A stretch of DNA of 64,000 nt. Origin: Exophiala sp. HKRS030 (taxonomy: Eukaryota > Ascomycota > Eurotiomycetes > Chaetothyriales > Herpotrichiellaceae). The translations under genes were made by a program, and so were the position numbers. Where the stretch lies: the NCBI GenBank assembly GCA_023897205.1, contig JAHWDD010000002.1, positions 744,001 to 808,000 of the forward strand, given 5' to 3'. The notes under the pieces were generated by a model. It searched no databases, was not told the origin of the DNA, and worked only from the letters and a program-made list of their open reading frames with translations. Shown here in pieces: positions 1-10,115 of this stretch (position 1 is its first letter; every line of letters begins with the position of its first letter).

Positions 1-2
1 GG

Positions 3-1623
3 GGTTATGGCCTGTCCTTTATCCCAGTTCCTTTCTTCGCTGCTGTCGGAGGCGAGGTTGCTGCCTCGATGGGTAAAGCGGGCGACAGCGCTTGGTTTAT
101 TCCTGCTTGGATCATCTCCATCACTACGGCTTTTATGATCGCTGGAGCCAACACCGACATGCTAGGCAGGCGATGGTTCCTAATCGTTGGGCAAGTCGTC
201 TGCTTTGCTGGTCATTTGGTGACTGGTCTTGCGAAGAGCAATCCACAGATCATAGCTGGCATGACCATCGAAGGTTTTGGTGCCGCTCTCTGTCAAATGG
301 CAGCCTTCGCACTTCCAGAACTGCTTCCGAACAAGTGGAGGGCAATTGGAGTCGTCATGGCCGATGCGGTATGTTTGATAGAAGGCGTTGATGCCCCAGA
401 ATGATCACTAACAGACTATACAGGCTGTCTACTTGACCATCACCATCATTCCGGTGACAGCTCGATATGGTTGGTTCGCAGGCGATTGGCGAGCAAACTT
501 CTACGCGGCTGCAGCCCTTCAAGCACTGTCTGCTGCCGGCCTCTTCTTCTTCTACTATCCCCCGGCTCATCCTCTGGGCATCTCTTTCCGCACTGCTTTC
601 CGACAGCTCGATTATCTCGGCATGTTTCTCTTCGTGGCCGGAGCTGTACCAGTAATGGTTGGCATCGTCTATACGGCCTCCATTCCCGCTAGCGATCCAC
701 GCGTTATTGGCACACTCGTTGCCGGATTTGTCATGCTCGTTCTCTTTGCCCTCTGGGAAAGTTTTGGCAATGCAAAGCACCCTCTCACTCCTCCTGCCAT
801 CTTCAGGAAAGGCTACGGAAGAGACTTCACAGCGCCGTGCATCGCTCTGGCCATCATCAACATGTTCTACTACAGTTCGTCCATCATCTGGCCTACGATG
901 ATCAACGCATTCTACACAGCCGGTGGTCTACCATGGCAACGTGCAGCTGTCCTTTCACTTCCTCAGGGCCTAGCCATCACAGGCGGTGCCATGGGCCTGA
1001 GTTTCCTGGGACCCAAGATCAAACGCTATCATTGGCAGCAAACTCTTTCCGTCACTGTTATGGTGGTTTTTGGATCGTTGCTGACTTTGGCAACCCCGAA
1101 AAATCTTGGTCTGATGTGCGCATTTGTCGTTCTATCATTGTTCGGATATGGCTGGGCTATCTACCTCTCTATCGCCTTCACACAGCTCGGAGTTGACCAG
1201 GAAAATCTCGGAATCTCAGGTGGTCTCAGCGGCTGCGTGCGTTTTGCTGGTGGAACAGTTGCTCAGGCTGTATACTTGACTGTTCTGCAAAACGACCTGG
1301 CCAAGAAGACACCTGCGTACGTGATGGCTGCAGCTGAGGCAGCGGGTGTACCCGCATCAAAGATAGCAGAGTTGCTCAGTCTCCTCGCGACTCCCGTCAA
1401 TCTGGCAGAAGAGTTCGGGGCTGCTGTCGCCGGAGCCGTGGGAGTCGCACAACAGCATGCAGTTGCGCATGGCATCAAGATGGTGGCTTTTACCAGCTTG
1501 GGATTTGGGTGCGTGGGCATAATTGCTTGCCTATGCTGTAGGAACATTGACGATCGCATGGACAATACCATTGAGGTCTTCCTCGAGAACGACGAGTTTG
1601 CGGACAGGAACAAGTTTCACTAG
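3..1623 (+). CDS. TRI12-like MFS efflux transporter, 5' partial
   Basis: Two exons are visible: 3-368 and 424-1623 (intron 369-423, GTATGT...CAG), giving about 521 residues, so the first part of the protein lies before the window. The sequence is strongly hydrophobic with about 12 membrane segments. It carries the MFS loop GANTDMLGRRW early on, followed by a GQVVCFAGHLVTG helix, which fits the fungal TRI12/siderophore-iron type of drug:H+ antiporter. Such carriers sit in the plasma membrane and export fungal metabolites or take up iron chelates; the substrate cannot be read from sequence. The tail after the last helix is short and acidic. Neighbours downstream on the same strand are an EthD relic and a short-chain dehydrogenase, so export of a small-molecule product is an inference from context. 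Confidence 0.85.
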
Positions 1624-2283
1624 ACGGGGTAATATAAACTACGTAGGATATACTGGTGGCTAGCAGGGCAAGGGCATAATAGGTGATGAGGCCTTGATAG
1701 TATATACATTCTTGTCTCTATTTTGCAACCTCATGTGTGATATCATGGCATTGTAAGACGCCATGCCTGTAATGAATCTCTTCACACAAGGACTGGGTAT
1801 CGTTCGTTGACCAGATGTGTTTGCGATTGGATACCAATTGTTATCACGATCGTCCAGTCTACTGGATATCCCTGTGCGCACTTAAGCCGGAATTTCTCTG
1901 AGACAGACAGTTCAAGAGGACTTTGCAGAGCTTTGACCCCTTGTATGTTCTCCCTTGTATTCAAACTATTGGGCTTGGAAGTCTCTCAATGCTCTATATA
2001 GACCGCAGCGTCTCCACTCTCTCGCGAGCTGAGATCCTTCTCCGATATCTTCTTTTAAGCATAAGAGCCTTCCATCTAGACCGTCTCACAGCAACTGGCC
2101 TTATCATTTCAAGGTATTCTGCTGAAATACTCAAGGCAAAACATGGTTCATGAAAAGCCAGATCATGACTTCACGCATGACCAGTTTCGCTATGATGCAG
2201 AACCAAACCATCAGCTTGCGTTCTAAGGGCAAGACTGATATCAAGCATATAGCAACATACTGATCGACCCAGCATACATTAGG
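1624..2283. other. Intergenic, no gene seen
   Basis: AT-richer spacer after the transporter stop. Only short unrelated open frames occur. The first exon of the decayed EthD gene, if it had one, would lie in the right-hand part, because an AG precedes the first recognisable residues near 2284. Confidence 0.5.
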
Positions 2284-2759
2284 ATTTTGATCCTCTTCAA
2301 GAAACTCGACCATGTCAGCGATGGATTCTCCCACCGCCATTGGGAAACCACGCATGCCGATCTAGCTGGAGGATCTCCAAAGTGGAAACTATGTAAAGGA
2401 CAGAGATATACGCAGATACACCAGACCAGGGCTTCAAAGCGAAGTAGGGGCTTCTGGAGCTACAGTCTTGGACTTCAATGGCTGCTCGGAGGTTTGTGTG
2501 AAGGGCTGGGAAGATTGGCTTAACTTTCGAAGTGAAAGCCCTCAATGGAGGTCTTCCCTAGGCAAGCATACACCTGACGGTGCTACAGAGCGATGACTAC
2601 AAAAATATCATGGACAAATATCATAATAACTTCTTGGAGGAACCCATCTGTGTACTTGTTGGTCGTGAGAACATCATTTGTGGGAACGCAAATGCAGCAG
2701 ATACAAAGGATGGTACTCCTGTCCCATGGACACAATCAAGGAATGGGGAACAATTATAG
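2284..2759 (+). pseudogene. Decayed EthD-domain protein gene
   Basis: Reading three successive frames gives one continuous EthD-like (dimeric alpha-beta barrel) protein. Frame one, from about 2287, reads ILFKKLDHVSDGFSHRHW and then THADLAGGSPKW, the typical start of the family. The frame shifts by one base between about 2400 and 2465. Frame two reads LDFNGCSEVCVKGWEDWLNF, the core strand-helix segment. It ends at TGA 2594-2596. A second one-base shift at about 2591 leads to a third frame from 2592 with NNFLEEPICVLVGREN and a stop at 2757-2759. No GT-AG intron of usable size repairs either break. EthD-fold enzymes include dehydratases and oxygenases of aromatic polyketides and proteins of catabolic gene sets. 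The match is by eye; the breaks are plain in the sequence. Confidence 0.65.
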
Positions 2760-3547
2760 TCGACGCTCTTGTATAGTAAGCTGACCATAAAGTTAAACAC
2801 ATCAGCTATCATCGCGTTGGTGACGGAGCCACTACGGCGTCCCAACTACACACCATAGGAGACTCGGGAGACTTCCGCAAGGAGCTTTACTAAGACCCAT
2901 TCGTCTCTATGGATAAAGACAGACATCTATCCAAGCCAAGGTCCTCTTTCAGAGTGTTGAAAGATATGGATGGTGGTGGATCTCTGACTGGGTCTGCAAC
3001 AGGTCCGAAAGATGCGAGGCTGCTGGGGAAAAGGAAAACGTTAACCATACTTTTTTCTTCATCCCACACCCCCCAGTGCTAACTGGCTATCCAATGCATA
3101 GTTTCTCCTGAGCATACACAAAGTTTCTCTGATCAGATGATCAGATATCCATAGTTGATCATAGGCCCTAACTGCTGGACTCCGGTCAATTTGCACCCTG
3201 CGCTTCTCCTGTGCCGTGGCCTTTCCCGGCATGTTTCTACCAGACCTATTCCATACCTGGAAAGACACGGCTTGGAAGTTTGATGGCCCTTTGAATGAAA
3301 GCGCATAGGGGTATGATATTCCAGCGTTCTATCTTCGATACTGGAAACCCTACGTGGAATGCGCGAATACCAAGTGGACCTAGACCTTTGAGTTTCTATT
3401 CCATGGTACATGCTTTGTACGCAGTATCCTAAGATTGTGAGAATCTGTTCTGATCAGATCATCTGGACAGCCTCCTAGGCAATAAATCTGTTGTTGACCC
3501 GTCGCAAGAATCATTAGGCACGACGACTTGAGAAACAGGAGGGAGAG
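2760..3547. other. Intergenic, no gene seen
   Basis: Spacer between the EthD relic and the dehydrogenase. Nothing protein-like on either strand beyond short random frames. It should hold the promoter of the dehydrogenase, but no clear TATA box was found. Confidence 0.5.
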
Positions 3548-4569
3548 ATGAGTTCAGTATCGATCGGCAGCAACAAAGTTGCACTGATTACAGGCGGAGG
3601 AAAGTACATGGGCGTTCCACCGAGTAAGATCGATGACTAACTCGATGGGCCGCCAGCAGTTTCAGGAATGGGCCTCGCAGTTGCGACTGAGCTGATCAAA
3701 CGAGGAAGCTGGACTGTCCATCTCTTGGATCTCAATGTTGCGGCTGGTGCTGAAGTCATCAAAGCCTTGGGCCCACAGTCACATTTTCATCAGGTTAACA
3801 TCGTCCGCTACGAAGAGCTGAGCACCGCATTTGACCGTGTCTTCTGTACCGAGAATCGGTTGGATTTCGTGTACGCCAACGCCGGGATCGTCGAACGATT
3901 CAACTTCTACGAGAAGCACGACCTGTCCAGCACGCCTCCAGAGCTGGACACGCGCGTGGTGGACATCAATTTGACGGCAGTCCTCACAACTTGTTACCTG
4001 GCGTTGCACTATTTTCGAAAGTCGCCAAACGAGCACCGTTCACTGGTGGCCACGGCAAGCTGCGGTGGAATCTATCCTACGCCACAGACGGCCATGTATG
4101 CGGGCACCAAGCGTAGGTATTCATCGCAGGCAATGGTCCTTTTTCTCCCGGAGACTCACGCGTGGCTTCTGCACCGGCTAACATCACTTGTCCAGACGGC
4201 GTTGTGGGATTCATTCGGTCGATCGCGCCGAAATACCTTCAAGACGACATTCGTGTGAACTGCATATGCCCTGGCACGGTCAGAACTGGCTTGATCGAGC
4301 CTGAGGCATGGGAAACCTTTCCCCAGCAGTACTTCACACCAATTGAAGTCATCACCGACACGGTTTTGAAGCTGGTGGATGGAAACGACATGATAGATGC
4401 GTCGAGCCACGCGGTGAAGGCCGGCGAACTGTACGGAAGAGCGGTCGAAGTGATCTGTGATAACATTTATTTCAGGGAGCCGCCGCCCTTTTGTGATGAA
4501 GCCATGGCGCTTGTGCTAGGAGCCACCACCAAGGACGAAATCTTGAAAGTTGACAATTCCAAGACGTGA
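3548..4569 (+). CDS. Short-chain dehydrogenase/reductase (SDR), first intron with GA-AG ends
   Basis: Best model: exons 3548-3599, 3660-4112 and 4196-4569, 292 residues. The Rossmann nucleotide loop TGGVSGMG is restored only if the first intron is 3600-3659, which starts GAAAGT rather than GTAAGT, ends CAG and contains the branch site ACTAAC. No canonical GT donor nearby keeps both frame and the loop. The second intron (4113-4195) is canonical, and its splicing yields YAGTKHGVVGF. The catalytic residues are Ser151, Tyr164 and Lys168 in the order normal for classical SDRs. The enzyme would oxidise or reduce an alcohol/carbonyl with NAD(P); by motif it is near the 15-hydroxyprostaglandin-dehydrogenase-like fungal SDRs. 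Either the rare donor is used, or the gene is newly inactivated, as is the EthD gene beside it. Confidence 0.75.
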
Positions 4570-5675
4570 AGAGTGTGCATGATATCGTATCACAGTATGA
4601 ATTGGCAGAAACCACGAAGATAATTGCTGAAGAGAGACGAGAATACGAACGATGTTTGCATGCGTACTTAAAGATGACTTATCCTGGGGGCAGAAATCGT
4701 CCGTATGAACCACATTGAGGAATATCGTGCCTTTGAAGCCTCGTTCAGTAAGCCACGAGTCTAGCTGACTTACAATGTCTCCGTGTCTTAGGTACATAAT
4801 CTGCGCCAGGCTCTCAGGGGCTGTTGCCCGGAGCACAACCTGTGGTCGTCAGCAGGTGATCACACCCGAATTGCCCGCATATCTGAGTGGTGAGATGTGT
4901 CATCGGGTCTACAAAGGGTAGAATGTGGGAGGCAGGATGGAGTGATGGCTTTATGAAGCACCGCACTAGCAATGCTAACGGCCATCTATCCGTAGATCTT
5001 CAATTTGCCATTGTCAAATATCTAGGTCCCAAGGTGAGTGACCAATACAGAAACACAATATGCAGCCCCCGGCTCATACGCTGATGAGATGGTCTCACAG
5101 GAGAATTGCTGATTGACAAATGATGGCTTCCAGGCTTTTTGTTCGATTTTGGACTTGTGATTAACTTGAGTGCTTCGCACGCTCATGTCCTTTGGGACGC
5201 TGGAGAAACTGTCCACGCACCAAGTCGATGGTTTCCTTAAGGTTACGGAATGTGCATTGAATGTTGATGTTGTGTTAAGACAAGACTAGATCCTACCAAA
5301 TAGACTATTTCTTCCTGATGCTTCCCAGCCTTGAGATGGTATATCGAATTAACTCGACATAATGGTTATTGACCTGCTCAGCCCTCTTGTTGACTTCCTA
5401 ACCCCTTGCCCGAACCTAGGAATATCTCGTGAAACAAAAACCTCCCGGTCTACATCCCTCGAGGATCTATTCATAGATGCTGATGAACGGCTACTTCTCC
5501 GAAAACCCCTGACGCACGTGATGCCGAACGTGATCGCTTTAAAAGCAGCGAGCATTTGATATGGTCACCCCTCCTCGGTACTCACGATCTCTAAACTTCA
5601 TCCAAACCTGCCCTGTGTGTATGGCAGGGAAGTCGTCATAACACGCGGTCTGCTTGGAAATGATGAGCAGTCACA
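4570..5675. other. Intergenic, one unclear minus-strand open frame
   Basis: About 1.1 kb without a recognisable gene. A minus-strand open frame near 4836-4516 looks protein-like in its first 50 residues (an acceptor-like CAG, then a GTAAGT...CCCCCAG pair), but overlaps the dehydrogenase end and matches no family I know. The right half should contain the promoter of the Zn2Cys6 regulator. Confidence 0.4.
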
Positions 5676-5705
5676 ATGCCTGGTCAGTCAATGCCTGGTC
5701 AGTCA
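5676..5705 (+). repeat. Perfect tandem 15-bp repeat at the start codon
   Basis: ATGCCTGGTCAGTCA occurs twice head to tail and is followed by another ATG, so the regulator has three in-frame start codons at 5676, 5691 and 5706 (MPGQS twice, then MN). Confidence 0.95.
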
Positions 5706-7903
5706 ATGAATAGGCAGGAGCCACCGGCCGAGAAAGTCCGCCAACGCATCTCGTTAGCCTGTAAATCATGCAGAAGCAAACGGGTTCGTTGTGATGGAGC
5801 ACAACCGATTTGCCAGTCCTGCTCACAGAAAGGGTTTGTGTGTGAGTATCCATTCCGTGAAGACCGCCGCAAACCGCCTAGTCGTCGCTACACCGAGGCT
5901 CTCCTGGCCCGAATCAGATCTTTGGAGGACCAACTACAACGTCAAACACAATCTTCAGACTCGACGACGTCTGCGGTCACAGGTGAATTACGAGACGAAA
6001 TTGTCATCGAGACCGACGATTATCCTTCCGAATCAGAGGGGGAGAATGCCGGCGAATTTTCAGGACGAGATCCTGTTGATGACATTGCCGAAATGGTCGG
6101 CCGACTGAACGTAGGTGAAGACGGACAACTTCGATATTTTGGCTCATTGAGCAATTTCCATCTTCTTCGTGGACTGATGCGCCACGAAACCTCATCTTCC
6201 AACGAAGAAGTGCGACTTCGAGCATCAAATATGCTTCAAAAGTTAAATATCCCCTTTGAGATTCCGCTTGAACTTCAAGCAGAGCTTCTCGGCCTGTATT
6301 GGACTTGGCAGAACACCTGGCAATACGTTGTACATAAAGACGCCTTTCTACAGGAGTACAATCGAGGGCAAATGGGACGTTACTGCACCCCACTCCTCAT
6401 TTCCGCAATTTTCTCACTCGCAGCTCGCTATTCGGATCGTCCGGAACTACGAAGTGGTTCCCAAGATCCTAATACTGCCGGAGATGTCCTGGCAGAGCAG
6501 GCAAAGTTGATGCTATTCCATGAAGTAGAAGCCCCTACGACCAGCACGGTTCAAGCTGCGACCTTGATCGCCTTGAGAGAATTTGCCGTGAACAAAGAGG
6601 CATCTGCGTGGGTTCATATAGGGATGGCAACCCGCATGGCATACAACCTTGGCCTCAATCTCGACTGTCGCCACTGGGTTCGCCTCAAACAGATCTCCGA
6701 GCTAGAGGAAGAAGTCCGGAAGGTTGCCTGGTGGGGATGCTACCTCGTGGACAAGTTGACCAATATTGGTCTTGGTCGACCCAGTGCTATTCAAGCACAT
6801 GATATTAGCATACCAAAGCCTTCTCTCATTCCCGAAATCGAATTCCAACCTTGGTGTGCTTCAGACCGCGGCCCGAGTATGGACCTCCCCCAATCGCGGA
6901 TGGTGTCGAATAGCCATTATGCATGTGAATTGTTCAGCATTGTTTCTTACCCCCTGGATATCTTGTGAGTTTGCAACATCACGGTCGACGTCGTCTCTGC
7001 TAATGGTCATGACCTAGATATGCCCCAAATAGTCAGCTCTCTCATCATCAAAAGGAAACTCTCGTCTCTAGCACCGATATATCTTTGACGAACTTCCACA
7101 ACACCCTCCCCAGCTTCCTTCGCATTCCAAACTCCTCAAATACCCCAGCTCTCCCGCATGTATACCAACTCCATTTACAGTACCACGTTACCGAGATTCT
7201 TCTCCACCGGCCTTTCATCAAGCCACGAAAAACCGGTGCCAGCCCACTTGCGGCTATTGACGACTCAACAGGGCGATCCCATCTCGATATCTGTCGAGCT
7301 TCCGCAGTCACCATCTCTGGCATCCTTCGGGCCTACAGGATACATTATTCTCTGCGATGTATCGTGATCTCGACTGTCCATTGTACATTTACAGCCTCAA
7401 TCATCCATCTCTACGACACTACAAGTCTAGATCCGGGAATTCGAAGCACTGCCAAACGCCACCTTCAAATATGTATTCAAAGCTTACTGGAAATGAATGT
7501 CCTCTGGGCCTGGAGTTCACGGGCACTCATAGCGCTACAACTACTGGCCAGGGAATGGCTCATGCAAATGAACTTGACGGAATTGTCGCACCCAGAGTTT
7601 TGGACTGTCTTGCGCAGCCTCGACCAAGCTATAAAAACCATCTCTCCAATCACCCCCACAACTAATTTGGATTTGGAGGGTGCACCATCGACGGGCTCCT
7701 TCGAAGGTTCTTCGATCCTAAATTCAACTCAGCTTGACCGTTTGACGGAAGATTTTGTCGCTCTCGACGGGGGACTTGAGTCTCTGACAGCCGAGGGGTT
7801 CAGTGACCAGATCTTCTTGAATTCTACTCTCGGTTTCGGTCACCTACCCGATTTTTCGTTTGAAGACCCTACGTTGGACTGGCATCGGGACGCGACCTTT
7901 TAA
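5676..7903 (+). CDS. Zn2Cys6 fungal transcription factor
   Basis: Exons 5676-6964 and 7018-7903 (intron GTGAGT...CCTAG) give 724 residues. The binuclear zinc cluster is complete: Cys29, 32, 39, 46, 49 and 56. A short coiled-coil linker (ALLARIRSLEDQL) follows, for dimer formation. The central part (about 200-450) is the fungal-specific regulator domain, with the usual HIGMATRMAYNLGLNLDC and EEVRKVAWWGCYLVDK signatures. The C-terminus is acidic and aromatic (FSFEDPTLDW), as in activation domains. It acts in the nucleus on CGG-type half sites. It lies between the dehydrogenase and a convergent nitrilase, so it may be the local regulator of this block; this is an inference. The first ATG is tandemly duplicated with its context, so the exact start is uncertain by up to ten residues. 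Confidence 0.9.
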
Positions 7904-8161
7904 TATTTCATTAATGGAACATGCGACCCGGTCCACCTGGGTTTATCTACCTAACCAGGATTCAGAACGGCAGCCCCGTTTTGACAATTAGAGAGATCAA
8001 GTGCTACCAAGCCCACCATTAGACATTGGAGATATTTCATTGATGGCACTATGTAAGCTCGGATTTCGAAGGGTTCTTGACACCAATCATCATCGAGTGT
8101 GAAGATAGTGCATTGAGATATATTTGGAGGAGACTTGGGAATACGTTGCCACTGTCTTTGT

Positions 8162-9286
8162 TTACTCTTTGCCTCCATCGGCCCTATCTGAATCTTCTGC
8201 CGGGGACGACTCGGGGATATCGAATCGACCCTCGGCCAAGGTCTCTTCCAGACTCTTGAACTGTGAGGTGAGGGTCGGACCTGGATGGTACAGATCGTTG
8301 TCGACAGTGTTTCTCTTAACGTGGACGCGGAAGTGCTTCGGCTCATCATCTACCAAAAGCCGAAGAAGATCTGGTCGTGAATAGTGGCCGACAGGGTCTG
8401 CGATGGCTTTGGCAAGGTCGATTTGATCCAAGTCAATATCGCAGTAGATCAGCCCGTCGAACAGAGGGTCGACGTCTTCCGTCAGCTTCTTTCCATCCGG
8501 AGCAAATACGCCAGAGTTTCCCCCTCCGCCACTGAGCATGAAGCTTCCTTCCGGCGCCTTTTGGCCGGCACTGTTGGCTTTGACGCCTGCAGGTGACACG
8601 CACTGATTTGTGACAAGGACATAGGCTTGGCCTTCAAGAGCATACATGCGGCTGGCCGTCACTTCGTTTGCTTCATTGCATACGGACCATGGCTCCCCCA
8701 GACCGAGGTAGTTGCCATTGAAAGGCCATGCCGCAATGTGGACTTGCTCCCCTTGGGCGTACGTGTGGTATTTGAGCAGTGGTTGGAAATGCTCCCAACA
8801 GTTGAGCATTCCGATTTTGCCCAGCGGAGTATCGACGACGTTGTTCAAAGAGTCTCCGGTCGAGTCCCCGAAAAGGGTTCGCTCGACATGTGTCGGTTTG
8901 AGCTTCCGACGATGGAGCAAGACTTTGCCTTTGGAATCAATGAGCACCTGCGACAGATAGAGACTGCCACCGTCTCTTTCGCTGAAACCCAGACAGACAT
9001 AGATGTTGTTGTCCGCCGCTGCCTGACGAATACGAGCCATCTCCGGTCCATGCGCCCCCATGCTGTTCTGCATGTATTTGTGGACCAGAGGGATGTTCTC
9101 CAGATAGTTTCCGCCCCAGAGGAAGTTGGGATATCCTGGGAGCCATACTTCGGAGAACGCAATCAGAGAGGCACCGTTAGAGGCCGCTTCCTTGATAAAT
9201 TTGATGGTCTTTTCGACGCCGGCTGCCAAATCGAACCAGCACGGTTCAGATTGGACCGTAGCTGCCTTGTATCTCCGGATGGACAT
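8162..9286 (-). CDS. Nitrilase (aliphatic nitrilase/cyanide hydratase superfamily)
   Basis: Intronless, 374 residues, start ATG at 9286. The catalytic triad is visible: Glu46 in AFSEVWLPGYP, Lys128 in HRRKLKPTHVERTLFG, and Cys163 in NCWEHFQPLLKYH. The CWEH context is that of true nitrilases (branch 1), which hydrolyse R-CN to an acid and ammonia; the related fungal cyanide hydratases make formamide from HCN and share the same triad. The C-terminal tail after about residue 315 is acidic and variable, as usual for spiral-forming nitrilases. It is convergent with the Zn2Cys6 regulator (258 bp between stops). No signal peptide; cytosolic. Substrate class is not decidable from sequence. Confidence 0.92.
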   Translation of the reverse strand: MSIRRYKAATVQSEPCWFDLAAGVEKTIKFIKEAASNGASLIAFSEVWLPGYPNFLWGGNYLENIPLVHKYMQNSMGAHGPEMARIRQAAADNNIYVCLGFSERDGGSLYLSQVLIDSKGKVLLHRRKLKPTHVERTLFGDSTGDSLNNVVDTPLGKIGMLNCWEHFQPLLKYHTYAQGEQVHIAAWPFNGNYLGLGEPWSVCNEANEVTASRMYALEGQAYVLVTNQCVSPAGVKANSAGQKAPEGSFMLSGGGGNSGVFAPDGKKLTEDVDPLFDGLIYCDIDLDQIDLAKAIADPVGHYSRPDLLRLLVDDEPKHFRVHVKRNTVDNDLYHPGPTLTSQFKSLEETLAEGRFDIPESSPAEDSDRADGGKE

Positions 9287-9563
9287 TTTGTCTGTGAACG
9301 CGAGTTGCGGAAGAAGGGATATCTCGATCTCTAATCATATGTACAATGATATACTGCTCGGGGCGATGATAGTCATGTTCCGCTGGAAGGCCACGCCTAT
9401 CATACCTTATAGTCAACCATCACTACCCCTCCCACCACACAACGCGGCTGCGTAACTCTTGCTACTCCACCTCCGGATTCTCAATATCCTGTGATCATCT
9501 GTTGCTCCCGCACTGTCTAGCACCTGGCCTCGAGTGGGTCCTGGTGGTCTTCTCCATTGAACG

Positions 9564-9572
9564 TACGGAGTA
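9564..9572 (+). repeat. TACGGAGTA dispersed motif
   Basis: Exact copy of the 9-bp motif in the nitrilase/transporter intergenic region. Confidence 0.8.
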
Positions 9573-10006
9573 GCCAGACAAGATCTACGGCAAATTAATA
9601 CAGGTCTCCATGACCGGGTCAGCAGTACCCGCATGTCGTCTCCTGACCAGCAGCAGCCGAGCTGTCGTTAGCAGTTGACAACTCGATTTGAAGAAGATGT
9701 TTGGTCCGTGACGGTACCATCAGGACTCTGGGGATCAAGTTGAAATCCTCCGAGTCCCCACTTCTGGAAGAGCAATATCCGGCCTCTTCGTCCCACTCTG
9801 GGCAAGACAATGCCTCTGAGTGGTTGGCCTTGTTATCGCCAAATGCCCATCAATATCTTTCACCGTGTTGATGAAAGATGAATATTGGCTGAGCTCGTTC
9901 TATCGGAAGCGCCCATGACTTCAACTCGAGGCCCTGGGCAGTCAATCTGTTCGGTTGATGCTGGAGATTGCTCATCCGAACGAAGTATGGATCGAGGGAT
10001 GTTGTC

Positions 10007-10012
10007 TATAAA
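10007..10012 (+). promoter_or_regulatory. TATA box of the sugar-type transporter
   Basis: TATAAA lies 104 bp before the ATG at 10116, followed by a pyrimidine/CA-rich leader. The distance fits a fungal TATA with a short 5' UTR. Confidence 0.5.
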
Positions 10013-10115
10013 GGCAAGAGAGGCACTCCTTGCGCATCAGGGGTTCAAGGAGTGAGCAGACAACAATCCCTTGTCACATCGCGCTTTTGAGTTCAAGCCA
10101 CAATTTCTTCTCGTC

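Larger units (their letters stand above)
9287..10115. other. Divergent intergenic region, nitrilase and sugar carrier
   Basis: About 830 bp between two divergent starts. It holds one TACGGAGTA motif (9564-9572) and a TATA box for the right-hand gene. No gene seen. Confidence 0.6.

Noticed and set aside
4516..4836. Minus-strand open frame of 106 codons after the dehydrogenase
   Set aside because: Overlaps the 3' end of the dehydrogenase, no ATG context or family match; splice signals inside it could be chance.
8627..9334. Plus-strand open frame of 235 codons opposite the nitrilase
   Set aside because: Shadow of the nitrilase, whose triad and family motifs are certain on the other strand.
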